Source of the DNA: Saturnia japonica
Lineage: Eukaryota > Arthropoda > Insecta > Lepidoptera > Saturniidae
Length of the DNA stretch: 64,000 nucleotides
Assembly: GCA_033032175.1 (NCBI GenBank)
Contig: CM065309.1
Span: 10,106,001 to 10,170,000 of the forward strand
Direction: 5' to 3'
Positions 49,764 through 61,506 of this stretch are shown one piece after another. Below the pieces are notes generated by a model that did not search any database, had not been told where the DNA came from, and saw only the letters and a program-made list of their open reading frames with translations. The translations under genes and the position numbers were made by a program. The stretch's first letter is position 1. Every line of letters begins with the position of its first letter.

Positions 49764-50915
49764 CCATTTGTGGAATACTTGCATTTTGAATTTTAACTCC
49801 AGCGTTACCAGAGCGTTACTTTTGTAAAATTTTGCGTTACTTTTCACCCTGTCACGTTTCGTGCGTCACACAACTCAAAATGTTACTTTTGCGTTACTTT
49901 TCGTGCTAGAATACAATAATGTGAAAAAAAAATATCAGCCAAAAATTAGTTGAATCGAAACGCAGCAAAGTTTAAAATATACTGCTAACTTTAACGGGAC
50001 TTTCCCGCACATATCAATAGGTGTTTCATTTATAGATGATTAAGTTATACAACACATGATAGGCAGCCGTCCTTGTAGAATGCTTAAACTATACAATAAA
50101 TAGTCTATTTTAATAAACAGAGTCTGGATTTGAAGTTTTTTATGTATAAACTATTTACTTTTGTGTTTGAACTATTTAAGTATAAAATCAAGTATTATTG
50201 TTTGTATACATAAGTAATTGTCTGTTACATATGATGATATTTTATATACTCGACTTATAATACATGAGGATCTTTCGATATTTCGGAAATTTCCCAAAAT
50301 TTAGTAGGTACATTTTTTGTCGTAATATAGGTAGGTACCTATTAGTATTAGGTATTAGTTGCATTTAGGTAAATAGAGCCGTTATTTCTTTGTTTTCATT
50401 CCGCTTGACACATCCGTTTGGACATAATGTACAATTTTCATCAAAGCTATTAATTCAAAAAATACATAAACGTCCGTATTATAAATAAAAATATAACAGT
50501 GAATTATTAGGGATTTTAAGCATAAGATCCCATTAACTTTAGTGTCTTCCTAACAAACAAAGACATTTTTTAAATGTTCTAAATCTGTTGGTACATAGTA
50601 TAAAATGAAGTCGCTTTCTGCTTTCTGCCACTTATGTATGCTCAGATCTTTTTAAACGCAACAGATTTTAATGCGATTTTCACTAACATTTAGAGGTTTT
50701 TTACGGAAGGTTTATATATACAATACATACCAATTTATAAACTTTTTTTATGGTAGAGAAAATTCAATTAATTGTAATCAAGTCATCAAAAAATGATTTT
50801 CAGGCGCTTTCATGGCTTACGCTGGCTAAACCTTGTGAGATACATCAAAATAATGTTCTAAAGAATTGTAGCTCTTCAAAAAGCCTAGAGAAGAGTACGA
50901 TAGCATATGTTTATT
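49764..50915. other. Intergenic AT-rich DNA
   Basis: A local cluster of GCGTTACTTTT motifs at 49810-49910 (four occurrences of GTTACTTTT in 100 bases) is the only structure seen. Confidence 0.4.
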
Positions 50916-50919
50916 TTCT

Positions 50920-51240
50920 AAGGTTGACTCAGAGTAACCATTTTCATAGGTGTCACAGTTTGCTGGGTATGTTTTAGGTCCCATGTAATAGGGGGCGCGC
51001 CTATTGCCATTAATCGTGCACAAAGCCGAATTCCAAGTTGCGACTGATATTTTCATTGAAAACCGAATAGCACTTTGCTCGACTTGAGAATCGAACCTAG
51101 GACCTCGAGCATAGCCGTCGCGTTTAGGCAGTTATGAACTGTCAATATTAAAGCCATAATTTCTAAATCAGGCTTGTTTAAACATAAAATATACCACTTT
51201 ATAAAATTTCCCGTGCGAAGCTGGGGTGGATCGCTAGTTA
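50920..51240 (-). repeat. tRNA-like SINE, family 2, copy 2
   Basis: In reverse it reads CTAGCGATCCACCCCAGCTT, then the B-box region (inverted GAGAATCGAACCTAGGACCT) and GGCACTTTGC-like body. Same architecture as 8966-9300. Confidence 0.65.
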
Positions 51241-51559
51241 TAATATAAACGAATATAGAATTCATAATATTTAAAACAAGCTCTTATTTATAATAAACTT
51301 CGATTTGAACAAAGTTAGGACTGTACTGTAGTATTTCCAGCGGTGCCAAATAGACTATCAGTGCATCGAACTGTTTAAGTGCTTGTATAAAAACGCCGTA
51401 ATGTCAGTCAGATCAGGCAACCAATCTTTCTGTGGCGAGGAGTTACTAGGAGATGTTATTTCTTAAAAAAAGTTTATAGCTGCACTAAAAGATTTTTTCA
51501 AAGTTCTGGACTGAGAAGAATTAAGCATCAATAATATAAACGGCGAGTACATCACACAT

Positions 51560-52285
51560 TCCTAACTCTTCAGAGCAATGGTCGATGACCTCAGTAGTCT
51601 TTGAACATGTTGGTTTTTGAAAATGGATAAGATAAAGATCATGTCAAACGCCCTCGTACCACCAATTCTCGTAAAGGTTACGGTCTCTACGCTTAAAGTT
51701 TATTAATGACTATGTTTACTGACCATACTGACACCATATACCGTCAAACTGACCAGTTAAGTAACTCCAACTTCAAGAAAAAGGTAAATTGTCGAATCCT
51801 ACTCCATTGAGCAACGTTCGGGTAGCTACGTAATGTATTCTCGTCTATGATCCCGCAGTGTCAGAAGACGAAAGTCTTTGAACAGTGCGTGTTGCCTTTG
51901 ATGACATAATATGGTACTGAGATGCGGATATAAATAACGATGGATATGATAAGAAAGCTCTGGGTCACTCAAAGGACAATGGAGAGGGCGATATTCGGGA
52001 TCCGCAGAAAAACTAAAGTCACTGTTATAGCCCTAAGAATAACTAAACTTAAAGGCCAGTGAGTGGAGCATGTAGCTCGTAGGACGAATGGCTGATGGGC
52101 TATAGAGTTCTCGAGTAGCGTCCACGTACATATGATGCAGCTTGGGCAGACCAGCCACAAGGTGGACTGACGATCTATGAAAGTTGCGGGAACCCGCTAG
52201 ATGCAGGAGCGGAGAACCAGTTGTTGTGGCATCTTTGTGGAAGGCCTATGGCCAGTAGTGGACGTCTTTTGACTGATTGGGTGAA
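51560..52285 (+). pseudogene. RTE-type LINE reverse transcriptase C-terminal fragment
   Basis: Reading frames give MDKIKIMSNALVPPILVKVT (near 51625), KTKVFEQCVLPLMT (near 51868), TQRTMERAIFGI and KLKGQ..EHVARRTNG (51970-52090), and MKVAGTR near 52178. This is the order expected for the RT C-terminus of RTE-like endonuclease-RT elements. Many stops and shifts; inactive. Confidence 0.75.
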
Positions 52286-53199
52286 TGAAACAAAGTCAAG
52301 ATGAGACCTCTTGAAAACCAATTAAACAGAATGTATTATTATTGTTGTTAGAAAAATAATCAAATGAATAAAATATAAACAGTTACTTAAATCATTGTTA
52401 TCAACATACTTTTGAATTACGTGAACATAAAATACTATTTTTATGGAAACGATAACCAAGTAGGTAGTCATTAAAAAATCAAACGAAACTTAATGAAAAA
52501 TCAATATTACCAAAATAAATTTTGATCTTATCGACCAGCACACTACGCACTCACTTTCTCACTTCAGCTTAAAATGTTGTAATTATCGTTATCGTTCTAA
52601 AATGTGTTGTTGAATTGTTTTATGTCACTAGTAGTGTCATAGATCAGTAGTCTAGTCAACAAGTTCAAAAACGTGAAAATTGAGATAAAGGTCGTAAAAA
52701 TACGAGCGATAGCTCATTGGATTCGGAATCACCTCTACAAAAATGTTTTTGAAGGATTTTGGTGCAGGTAAAATATTGCAATTGTTATTAACAAAATCAG
52801 ATGAAAAAAATAGTATTTAGTTTTCTAAATCTAATAATTAACTGGTCTGCATTGAAATCCTCCTTCATATTTTTTTATCTAAACCATAAAGATTTTGATG
52901 CTCTGAATCTCCTCCCGTTGTCCGCTTTTTGCTATCACATCGAGATTTTAAGAAATGTTCTTTTAAATATTTGTTACTATACGAAATTTTATTTTTATTG
53001 TTTTTTGTTTTAACATTACACTCCTCTAATGTTGACAATAAATATTATAATTTAGTGATGGTTTGCCAAGTTTTATTGTTTTTCTATGTGAATGGGATAG
53101 TCGCGCAAGAGACAAATATTATGTATTAAAAAATTTACCACTAATAGCAAGTTTCAGACCTGGAGCAAAATAAGTGTTTGCAGAGCCTTTAGTGCAATG
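52286..53199. other. Intergenic DNA upstream of the transposon-like relic
   Basis: An open frame at 52801-53013 contains no motif I recognise; it may be part of the same decayed element. No gene called. Confidence 0.35.
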
Positions 53200-53705
53200 T
53201 GAAAAAAAATCTGCCATTACTTCACATAAAGCTAGGTCTCATGAAAAACTTTGTCAAAGCTCTAAACAAAGATAATGAAGGCTTTCAGTACCTACCTTAA
53301 AACAAAATTTTCCGTAATCAGTAATGCGAAATTGAAGAAGGAATTTATGTGGGTCCACAAATCATGAAAAATGGGCATGCTTTTGTAGAGGTGTGTAATG
53401 TAATAGTTTTCTCGGAAACAAAAATGCTGCCAAAAACTCATTCAAGGACTTCTGTTTGCTTACAAAGTTCTGACATACAACATGTCTCTCAAAATATATT
53501 TTTTGGACTCACACTTAGATTTTTTTCCTGAAAATCTTGTTGCTCTATCGGATGAACATGGTAAAAAGGTTTCACCGGGATATATTTCATATAGAAAACT
53601 AACGCTGCAATGGAAAATGGTCTGACGGAATGCTTGCCCGACTTCTGTCGGTCATTTGGATGTGAAACTCGCAAATGATCAAATAAAAAGAAAGAAAGCT
53701 GCTAA
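53200..53705 (+). pseudogene. Relic of a multicopy arthropod transposon-like protein (LSDEHG motif)
   Basis: Frame fragments in order are HIKLGLMKNFVKALNKDNEG (near 53226), FVGPQIMKNGHAFVE (near 53346), and FFPENLVALSDEHGKKV (near 53523) with a degraded continuation through LQWKMV and DQIKRKKAAK. This succession is familiar from a large family of uncharacterised, highly multiplied arthropod proteins, usually with ALSDEHGERFHQDI at this point. Stops and frameshifts make this copy dead. The function of the family is unknown to me; the copy number suggests a mobile origin. Confidence 0.6.
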
Positions 53706-54840
53706 GTAGTTGGAATTATAATATCGAATGATAAACATCCGGACAATTTGACTTCATAAACTATTAAATTGTATAACCTTTCTGCGTTTTTTATTTTAAT
53801 TATGAATGTTTGTTTATAACTTATAAGCAAATATAACGTTTTTTTAAAAAAGGATTACATAAAAGTTATATGTCCTGCAAATGTTATTTTTCTTAAATTT
53901 TCATTCAACACTTCAAATATAACATTTTTGTGCATCAAAATAGTAAGGAGAGACAAAAATATTTTTTTTGCAGTCCAGTGTAATTTTAGCGAAATAAATC
54001 TTTGGTATCAAATGTGCGTTGTAACTCTTTTCAAAGATTCAAATACAGACAGAAGTGAAGATTGTAGGTACTTTAGGTAGGATTGCCCATGGACACTTAA
54101 ACTGGTTATTAAAAGTTTTTGAGTTTTATATTCCTACTAATTTATTATTATTTAATTTATTATATTATATTATAAAATATAATGAAATAAGTATATTAAA
54201 TAGCTGGAGCAACTTATTATTTATCTATAATTTTTTCACTAATACATGTAGTAAGTTAACAAAATAATTTGTAATGAATCAAAAATCAAATATATTTGTA
54301 TAAAATATACTGATTTAGGTTTCCTACTAAAAGCAAGAGGAATAACGATTTATTCTCCAGCGGCGGTGTAGTGCTTCGTGCGATTGATACCCAAGAATTG
54401 AGCTTGTCTTGACATTTGAATCCACTTGATATTTTGATTTGCATACAACTACACCGCGCCTTGCAAGGTCATTCACAAGATGAATATCTTTCTTTTATTG
54501 TCACGGCTCTTAAAGTATACTTTTTTGTACACATAATTGTTTTTGTGTATAGTTAAATATCACCGGGGATAGCATAATTCTCCGTATCATTCATAACCTA
54601 GTTTTTTATAAGGACCCTTAAATTTAAATTTCGCTATTTATTTGCCTATAAATTGATATATTTTTATTTTGTTTGAAGATAGAAAATCTCTTGCTAGTAC
54701 TGATATCTGAATTCGTATTCGATTTCGATAGTTGTGAAAAATCGTATGTCTCTTTAGCTCTTACGTTTATCGTATAGCAAATATGAATCAGAATGTAGTA
54801 GGTATTTTTTATCTCAATCATTTTATTTATGGCAGCATCC
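53706..54840. other. Intergenic AT-rich DNA
   Basis: No gene recognised. Confidence 0.4.
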
Positions 54841-54842
54841 TA

Positions 54843-55395
54843 CTAATATATATTAATATAATAAATATGAAAGTGTGTATGTTTGGATGTTTGTTCCTCA
54901 ATCACAAATAAACGGCTTAACGGATTTAAATGAAATTTAGCACACAGATTGTCTATGACCTGGAATAACACATAGGGTACATTTTATCCTGGAAAAAGTA
55001 ATAGTTTAATCAGTATTATCCTACAAATATAATAAATGTGAAAGTTTGTATGTTTAATACTCAATCACCTAAAAACTACTGAACGGTTTTGAATGAACTT
55101 TAGCACTCAGATAGTCTATAATCTGGAATTATACATAGGGTACTTTTTATAACGGTAAAATCATAACTTAACCAGTGCTATTCTACAAATATAATACCCA
55201 TCTATGTTTTTTTTGCTTTGTCGTGTTTGAAATCCGCTGGTGCATATGCAGTAATATAGAGGAGTCGTAGGGATCGCGTCCACCATACACATAGTGACAA
55301 CTACATCTATGATTTTCTTTTGGTTTGTCGTGTTCCGAGATCAATCTGCGTATATCCAATAATACGCAGACGAAGTCGCAGGTAACAGCTAGTTT
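54843..55395 (-). repeat. Non-autonomous repeat with internal tandem duplications
   Basis: On the minus strand it starts CTAGCTGTTACCTGCGACTT, contains one unit of the 109-bp repeat (55225-55350), then two tandem units of about 175 bases (55197-55018 and 55017-54843) that share CATAGGGTAC, AATTTAGCACACAGAT and ATAAATGTGAAAG-like blocks, and ends near TATATTAGTAGGAT, the typical lepidopteran repeat 3' end. Confidence 0.7.
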
Positions 55396-55884
55396 AGAAA
55401 TAAAAGAGTTCTACTAAAATTTAAATAAAAACCTTCAATATTTATGATCAGTATTGTATATATACATCAATATTTTTGATATATTTATGCTGATATGATT
55501 TGCTATTAGTGCCTTATTATATGATGCTAGGTAATATGTGAAGGTAAAAAATATTATATATATATATATACAATAAAAAATAAATATAATAATTTTTATG
55601 ACGTAAAATGGGAGCGATTCACGACAATTCGATTCATAAAAACTCAACAACAAGTTAACACGTACATGTGCATTGTCACTTTAGTATTAATTTACATTCT
55701 CTATATAAGAAAAAGAGCCTTAAAAGTCTGAAGGTTCTCTGTTATACTGAGAATGTCGTCGTAATATGTTTAGAGTCCTTGTTTGTATTTAAAACTAATA
55801 TTAAAAATGCATAAGTATAATATTTATAAAACACAATACAGGGTTATATAAATAAAACTTATTCATATTTTTGCATGTTACTTT

Positions 55885-55890
55885 TTTATT
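55885..55890 (-). terminator. Candidate poly(A) signal of gene C
   Basis: AATAAA on the minus strand, about 210 bases after the stop codon at 56098. This is a reasonable 3' UTR length, though other AT-rich matches in the area mean it is only a candidate. Confidence 0.4.
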
Positions 55891-56097
55891 TTTAAAATAT
55901 CTTTATACAAATATACATAAACCCATTTAATTAATCGTTACTGTGTATTTCAGTGGAAACATTAACATTCAATTCGAAGTTTCCTTAACATTATTATACA
56001 AAACTTTTGTCACAGAAAATTTACTTATTTCGTTTGTAAGATATCTTAAATATTAATATAATGTATAAACTAGGCGGTTTTGTTTACATAGTTAAAA

Positions 56098-59000
56098 TTA
56101 AGCGGAAGAGCTAGATGCAGCTTCCGTTGTAGGAACTTCATGACTAGTGGATGTCGGTTCTTTTGTTTCAGATACTGTGGTCGTGTTCGTATTTTCCGTG
56201 ATATTAGTTGATTCTTCTACTTTAGAAGGCTCTTTGTCACCGGACTTTGATACTACTTCTGTAGTAGTAGTTTCTTCATTCGTGCTAGTTGAGGAATCAT
56301 CAGTAACTTTTGTAGAACCACTAGTTGAAGCTGCCTCGGTTGTTGAGGATTGTTCGCTAGTTGTCGTTATGGCGTCAGTTGTCGAAGTGTTTGTTGACGC
56401 TGTTTCTGTTGTTGCCTCTTTAGAACTTTCAGTTGATGACGATTCTGTGGTGGAGGAGTCTCCTATCGTAGATGTAGATGCTGTGTCAGTAGATGTTACT
56501 GTAAATGGTTCTGATTCCCTAGAAGCTGTTTCGGAAGTTGTTGGTTCAGAAGTAGAAGTAACTTTTTCTGTATTTGATGTTTCTGTAGTAGTACTACTTA
56601 TTGCCAGTTCAGTTGTCGAAATCGGCTCTGTTGATTTATGTTCTGACGTATGTTGGGACTCTGAAGTTCCTGTAGTAGTTTCAGTGTGTTGATCAGATTC
56701 GGTAGACACGGGTTCTTGAGTACTTACAGTCTGCTTAGATGAAACAGTTGATATTGGTTCAGAGGTTGCTAAAGATGTATCTGTAGATACACGTTCAGTT
56801 GAAGAAGATGATGAGGAGTCACTTGCTTCTGATTCAGTTGTTTTTGGTTCTGGTTCAGAAGTTGATAACGCTGCCTCAGTTGAAGCTTGTGTTATTTTGG
56901 TGGAAGCTAATTCAGTAGCTTCAGTAAAAATAGGTGATTTACTTGTGGTTGAGGTAGTTGTTCCAAGTTCAGTAAAAGAGGCAGACGTTATATCAGCAGG
57001 AATAGCAGATGTTATTTCATTAGGAGCTACTGTTGACAGATTATTTTCCGATCCTGGCGATTTAGACAAAACTAATGCAAGTTCTGTGGTAGTGGTTGAT
57101 ATCGGCTCAATAGTTGTGGTGGCTGCAGGCTCTGCAGATGAAGTTAATATAGGCTTTGCAGATGTAACTGACGTAGATGACAAAGATACATCTGACGACA
57201 TCTCTGGTATGCTATGATCGAGCCCTTTAGAAGTACCTGGAACAGGCTGTGAGGATACGGTAGATTCGTGCGCTATTTGCGATGCTGGTTGTGCAGTTAT
57301 TATTGGTATAAGATTAGTTACTGTAGTCTGAGCAGGAAGCTTTGGAGTAGGTTGAGCAGTAGCGGTTGACAGCGCTAGAGTTGGAGCAGCAGGTGCAATC
57401 GGTGCAAGAGCGTCCACGGTAGCCGATGCGGGAACAATAGAAGAATATTCTTGATTAAGAGAGGCTGCATTTCGCGATGCTATTATAGGGGCCGCAGCAG
57501 TGACTAAAGAATTCGAAATTATTGGAGCAGGAGCAGATCCAACTTCCTCATTGTCTGGCGTATGTAAATGTCGATCACTTTTTTCGCTGTAATTCGCTAT
57601 GACTTCTGTTTTACCTGATTTCTTGGAATGTTGCACAATTATCGGTCGGAAACCGTTTTCGTCGGCAATATACCTGTATAAAAATAAAATAAACGATAAG
57701 ATAAATAATTTAAGACTCATATATAATACCTATAAATAATTATTTATATTAAACGCAATTAATTACTCAATCGTAGTAAAATTAGTACAATTTAATCTGA
57801 TGATATGATTTATGTATTAATTAAATACACGAAATGTATAATATTGACATAGGTAACAGCTATACTAAAAAATAAAAAGTAATATGTCATTGAAGTAATC
57901 CATACTAATATTATAAATGCGAGAGTAACTCTGTCTGTGACGTTTTCACGCCTAAGCCGCTGAACCAATTTTGATGAATTTTAGCATAGAAATATACTGG
58001 ACCTTGGAGAAGCCAACCTTTTGACCCGAAAATTAATTGAATTTGAAATTTTATTGACATGGTTAATGTTTTGGATTCATTTTGTCATATGATTAAAATA
58101 CCATACACTTAGTGATAAACTCATATCTGATTTTATTTTGGTTTGTTGCGTTCCAAGATCAGGCGGTGTATATGCAGTAATAAAGCGGAGTGGTAGAGGT
58201 TGCGACCACCATATACATAGTGATAAACCTGTCATCACTGATTTTCTTTTGGTTAGTTGCATTCCGGGATCAGTTGATGTATGACTTCAATATAAATTAA
58301 ATGATAGGGTTTGCTGTTGTGTGCGCATCACGAAAAAACTACTGGATAGATTTTTATTAATATTTTTTTGTTTACTCTTTAGGCTAATTAGTCTTCATCT
58401 AGATAAAATATTATAAAATTAGACGTAATCATAAAGAAACAAATATGCTAGCAAAAATAATTATTTTACGCAGACGAAGTCGCGACTACCCGCTAATACA
58501 ATATAGAAAATAAACAGATAACATTCTTCAAGTAATCGTATTATTTGCACCCAGTTTAGTTTTGCTTATCGTTGATATAGATTTCATATCATGTGTTAAC
58601 TAAGAATACTACTACTAAGAATAATCGGAATAATGTTTTAGTTTCATATTATGTCATTCATTTATCTAATCATACGCGTTATAAAACAAGAGTTTTCATA
58701 TTTATTTCCAGAATAGACCCCAGTATTTTCAGTACAAAATTAGACCACTGTCGCGATAACATTAACTGTAAAATAGCTTTTTATTATTTTCTTCATTTAA
58801 TTAAGCAGATTTTCTTTATTTTTGGTTTTTCAATTTTTGCCATGCTAAGATCATAAAGCAGAAACTACGAAACAAGCAAAATAAAATATTTCATTACCAT
58901 TTATTTAGGTAATGATATTATATTATTTTAATAGGATTGACAAGGAAAAAATTTATGTTGTAATATAAATCTTCCTTATTTAGAAGAAAAAGTAAAATAA

Positions 59001-59738
59001 TGATATGAATTTAATAAATTACAATTGATATAATGTCTACAGTTAGAAAGAAGCACAAATAGTATCCATACAGGACTATATAAACTTTTTTAGTTTTGAA
59101 GATAAATCAAACAAAACGTGCACTGTACCTGACAGTTATAAGTGTTCCATCAGGAGCAGTGTAAGAGTATGATCCTCGCTGAACATGGATTTCGTCACTT
59201 TCATCACTGCTGTCTTCACCACCCTCATTACTGCTTGCTGAACGACCAACTGGCTTTGGCGGCAGTTCTTTATCGTATGCAGTCTCTTCGCGTTTTATAC
59301 CATTGCCAGTTTCGTAACTAAAATAATATTGTTTATATCAAGGAACATAATCAATTATAATTATTGTTAATTTGATGTTATAAAAAGTTTTTGACTATGT
59401 ATAGTAATTACACTTTTGTTTACAAACACATTATGCTATAAGATCATTATGCATTCACACACTTTAATTTATTATAACGTAAACCTAAAAAAATATAAGT
59501 AAGTAAATTACGAACATTTCAAATAATATAAGTATGAATTATTTACTCAATTTTACTAATCTTTGTGCAGTTATATTAATTACCTAAATCTATATGTTCC
59601 ATTAGGGTCGTATTCCTCTGATTGTGAAACAATTGGGATGACTGTTGGCTGTTGATATTCAAGAGGGACCACATTAGCAGGGGGTGCAGCGAAAACGTAA
59701 ATCACTGTACAAAATAAAATAATAAATTGGTAAAACAT
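56098..59738 (-). CDS. Gene C: RR-1 cuticular protein with long mucin-like Ser/Thr/Glu tail, 639 aa, three exons
   Basis: Exons in order are 59738-59584, 59317-59129 and 57673-56098 (155+189+1576 nt, continuous frame, GT-AG). The ATG inside the intron at 57720 is not the start. Residues 1-17 form a signal peptide (MFYQFIILFCTVIYVFA). The RR-1 domain runs from YETGNGI (53) through GSYSYTAPDG and YIADENGF (116-123). It carries an acidic insert, GGEDSSDESDE, and lacks the final P-x2-P, since the residues there are SKKS. From about 124 to 639 the protein is low complexity: first Ala/Pro/Ser/Thr with APII-like motifs, then dense Ser/Thr/Glu (TTTE, SSSTE, TSTSEP) to the stop, with no membrane anchor or Cys-rich module. 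Such sequence suggests heavy O-glycosylation, which is inference. It would be secreted and chitin-associated. Gene D lies head to head upstream. Confidence 0.9.
57674..59128. other. Gene C intron 2 with repeat remnants
   Basis: 57900-57980 is a reverse LINE-like tail (ATCCATACTAATATTATAAA). 58080-58285 has two units of the 109-bp repeat, and 58468-58496 the matching end GCAGACGAAGTCGCGACTAC. The other bases are AT-rich. Confidence 0.55.
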
Positions 59739-59796
59739 CTTTACTGTATACACTCCAGAAATTTACTGAGTTATGATACTCCAGACTTCATCACAA

Positions 59797-59804
59797 CATA
59801 TATG
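59797..59804 (-). promoter_or_regulatory. Possible TATA and initiator of gene C
   Basis: On the minus strand CATATATG is followed about 36 bases later by TCAGT (59769-59765), the arthropod initiator motif, and 30 bases after that by the ATG at 59738. The order and spacing fit a core promoter, but the TATA match is weak. Confidence 0.4.
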
Positions 59805-61398
59805 TAAGTCTCATCTATTTACACTATCCTCCCCCCGCCTTCCGGTGGAGCATGCCTTAACGGACGCTAAATACTTCAACCTTAGCGCTTGACTGATGTG
59901 TTCTTCGGAAAATTGCACAATAGTTGAGGTGTCAACAATGAGATATGATCGGCGACGATCCGTTACGATTAGCCGTATGCACTCTAAACAAGGTCTGATT
60001 GCTGAAATGTTTGGTGCTTAGTTTTTCAGTGGTGCATAGCATTATAAATACTTGGAAGTGTGAGTATCCGATAGGGTATGTTGAAAAAATAGTTTAAATA
60101 AGTAAACGTTTAATTTAATATGCATCATGATAAAAATAAGAAGATAAACAAGATTAATTAATATTGCATAAGTTTATTAATACAGACGTTCTGAAATTGG
60201 ATGTAGTACAATATTTTTAGATATTTTGTAAAATGGTAATAAACAACGTTTATTTTTATGTTGGGTGTATTTAATACCGATGCATAAGAACGCTTGTTCT
60301 TATAAAAGTGAACTGGGAAGAGTTAAAGGTGATATAAAATAAAATAATATATTTTATATTATATCTATCATATGCCATACGACATATCAGTGTAAAAAGA
60401 AGTCTCGTTTTATATTCATGTAAATATTCATCGTAATTCCATTGAATATAAATTTAAAAGTATTTACAATTAAGTACATAATAATAAGAAACGATCTGGT
60501 TGCTGTCTAGGGTTGGACTATAGACTATCAAAGATTCATTAACTAAACATAAAAAATGAACTGAGTGGCTCTTGAAAGCGCAAGTGAAAAAAAAGAAAGA
60601 TAGGTAGATACGGTATGATTGATTTTCAACTCGAAGGTTAGTAATACAAAAAAAATAGTCCCTCCCTGCTCTACGAATACTGAATCCTTCAGAAAAAAAA
60701 AATCAGGAATAGTGTGTGACATTAATAGTTCCTTTGATGCAGCATCTGAGAGCACTACCGATGAGTCATCTTCTCTGTAAGGATTTCTACATTTAACATG
60801 CTTCTAAATAAAAATCTGATAGATAGAAGATGTGTAAAATAAACTAAAATAAAACAAGTTATGACTTAAATGAAACACTAAAATTCCATTGAACCATCAA
60901 TAAAGAATATTATCATTTTATTAATACTTAAGAAACAATAAGTTTAGCTTCTTAAAAGGGGCAGCACATTTATGTATATTTTATAAACTCATATATATAT
61001 ATATATATGTAATTGGTTTCTCGGAAACGGCTCCAACAATTTGGGAGAAATTTTGTATTTAGATAAGGTTTTACACACCGAGTTTACCAAGATAGACGTT
61101 TTTATTTTTAACGAGCAAAGCTCGATCGCCCGTAGATTCAGTATTTAGAGTAAGTACACATTAATAGTTCATTTATGTTATAAATAATTATAGTCTGCGA
61201 ATAAAAACAATCTGAGTCTGAAAACAATATTTGTGGGATTTGTTTTACTGATTACCATTTAATATAATAAGGAAGGATTAAAAATTGATGTCATATTTAT
61301 TATCGTAACCATTAATAAGCCCATATTATGCATACTTATTACACACTATATACTTATTGTTAGAAACATTCTGGTCAAACTAGTGATTTGCTTACGAT

Positions 61399-61405
61399 TA
61401 TATAA
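61399..61405 (+). promoter_or_regulatory. Possible TATA box of gene D
   Basis: TATATAA lies 102 bases upstream of the ATG at 61507. Spacing resembles the TATA boxes of genes A and B, but the surrounding sequence is very AT-rich, so chance occurrence is possible. Confidence 0.35.
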
Positions 61406-61506
61406 TTGTTTTAGCTAAATTTAAGTTTTTGAATCATCTACATTACGACTTCAAACGCGTCAGCTGTGTGTTGTTGTTACATTTTTAATAAATAAAATAA
61501 TTCATT

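Larger units (their letters stand above)
59739..61506. promoter_or_regulatory. Shared divergent upstream region of genes C and D
   Basis: Genes C (minus) and D (plus) face away from each other across this 1.77-kb stretch. It holds candidate TATA boxes on both sides, a GC-richer part at 59825-59880 (CCTCCCCCCGCCTTCCGGTGG) and a TA microsatellite near 60992. No coding or repeat element was recognised. Shared regulation is inference. Confidence 0.4.

Noticed and set aside
56147..56692. Plus-strand open frame of 181 codons, and another at 56897-57217
   Set aside because: They are antisense shadows of gene C exon 3. Its Ser/Thr/Glu codons leave the opposite strand without stops, and the peptides are Val/Ser-rich with no domain.
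57673..57720. Start at 57720 giving a 540-residue protein for gene C
   Set aside because: It would lose the signal-peptide exon and half the RR-1 domain. The first 15 residues are translated intron, and the acceptor at 57674 restores TVRYIADENG.
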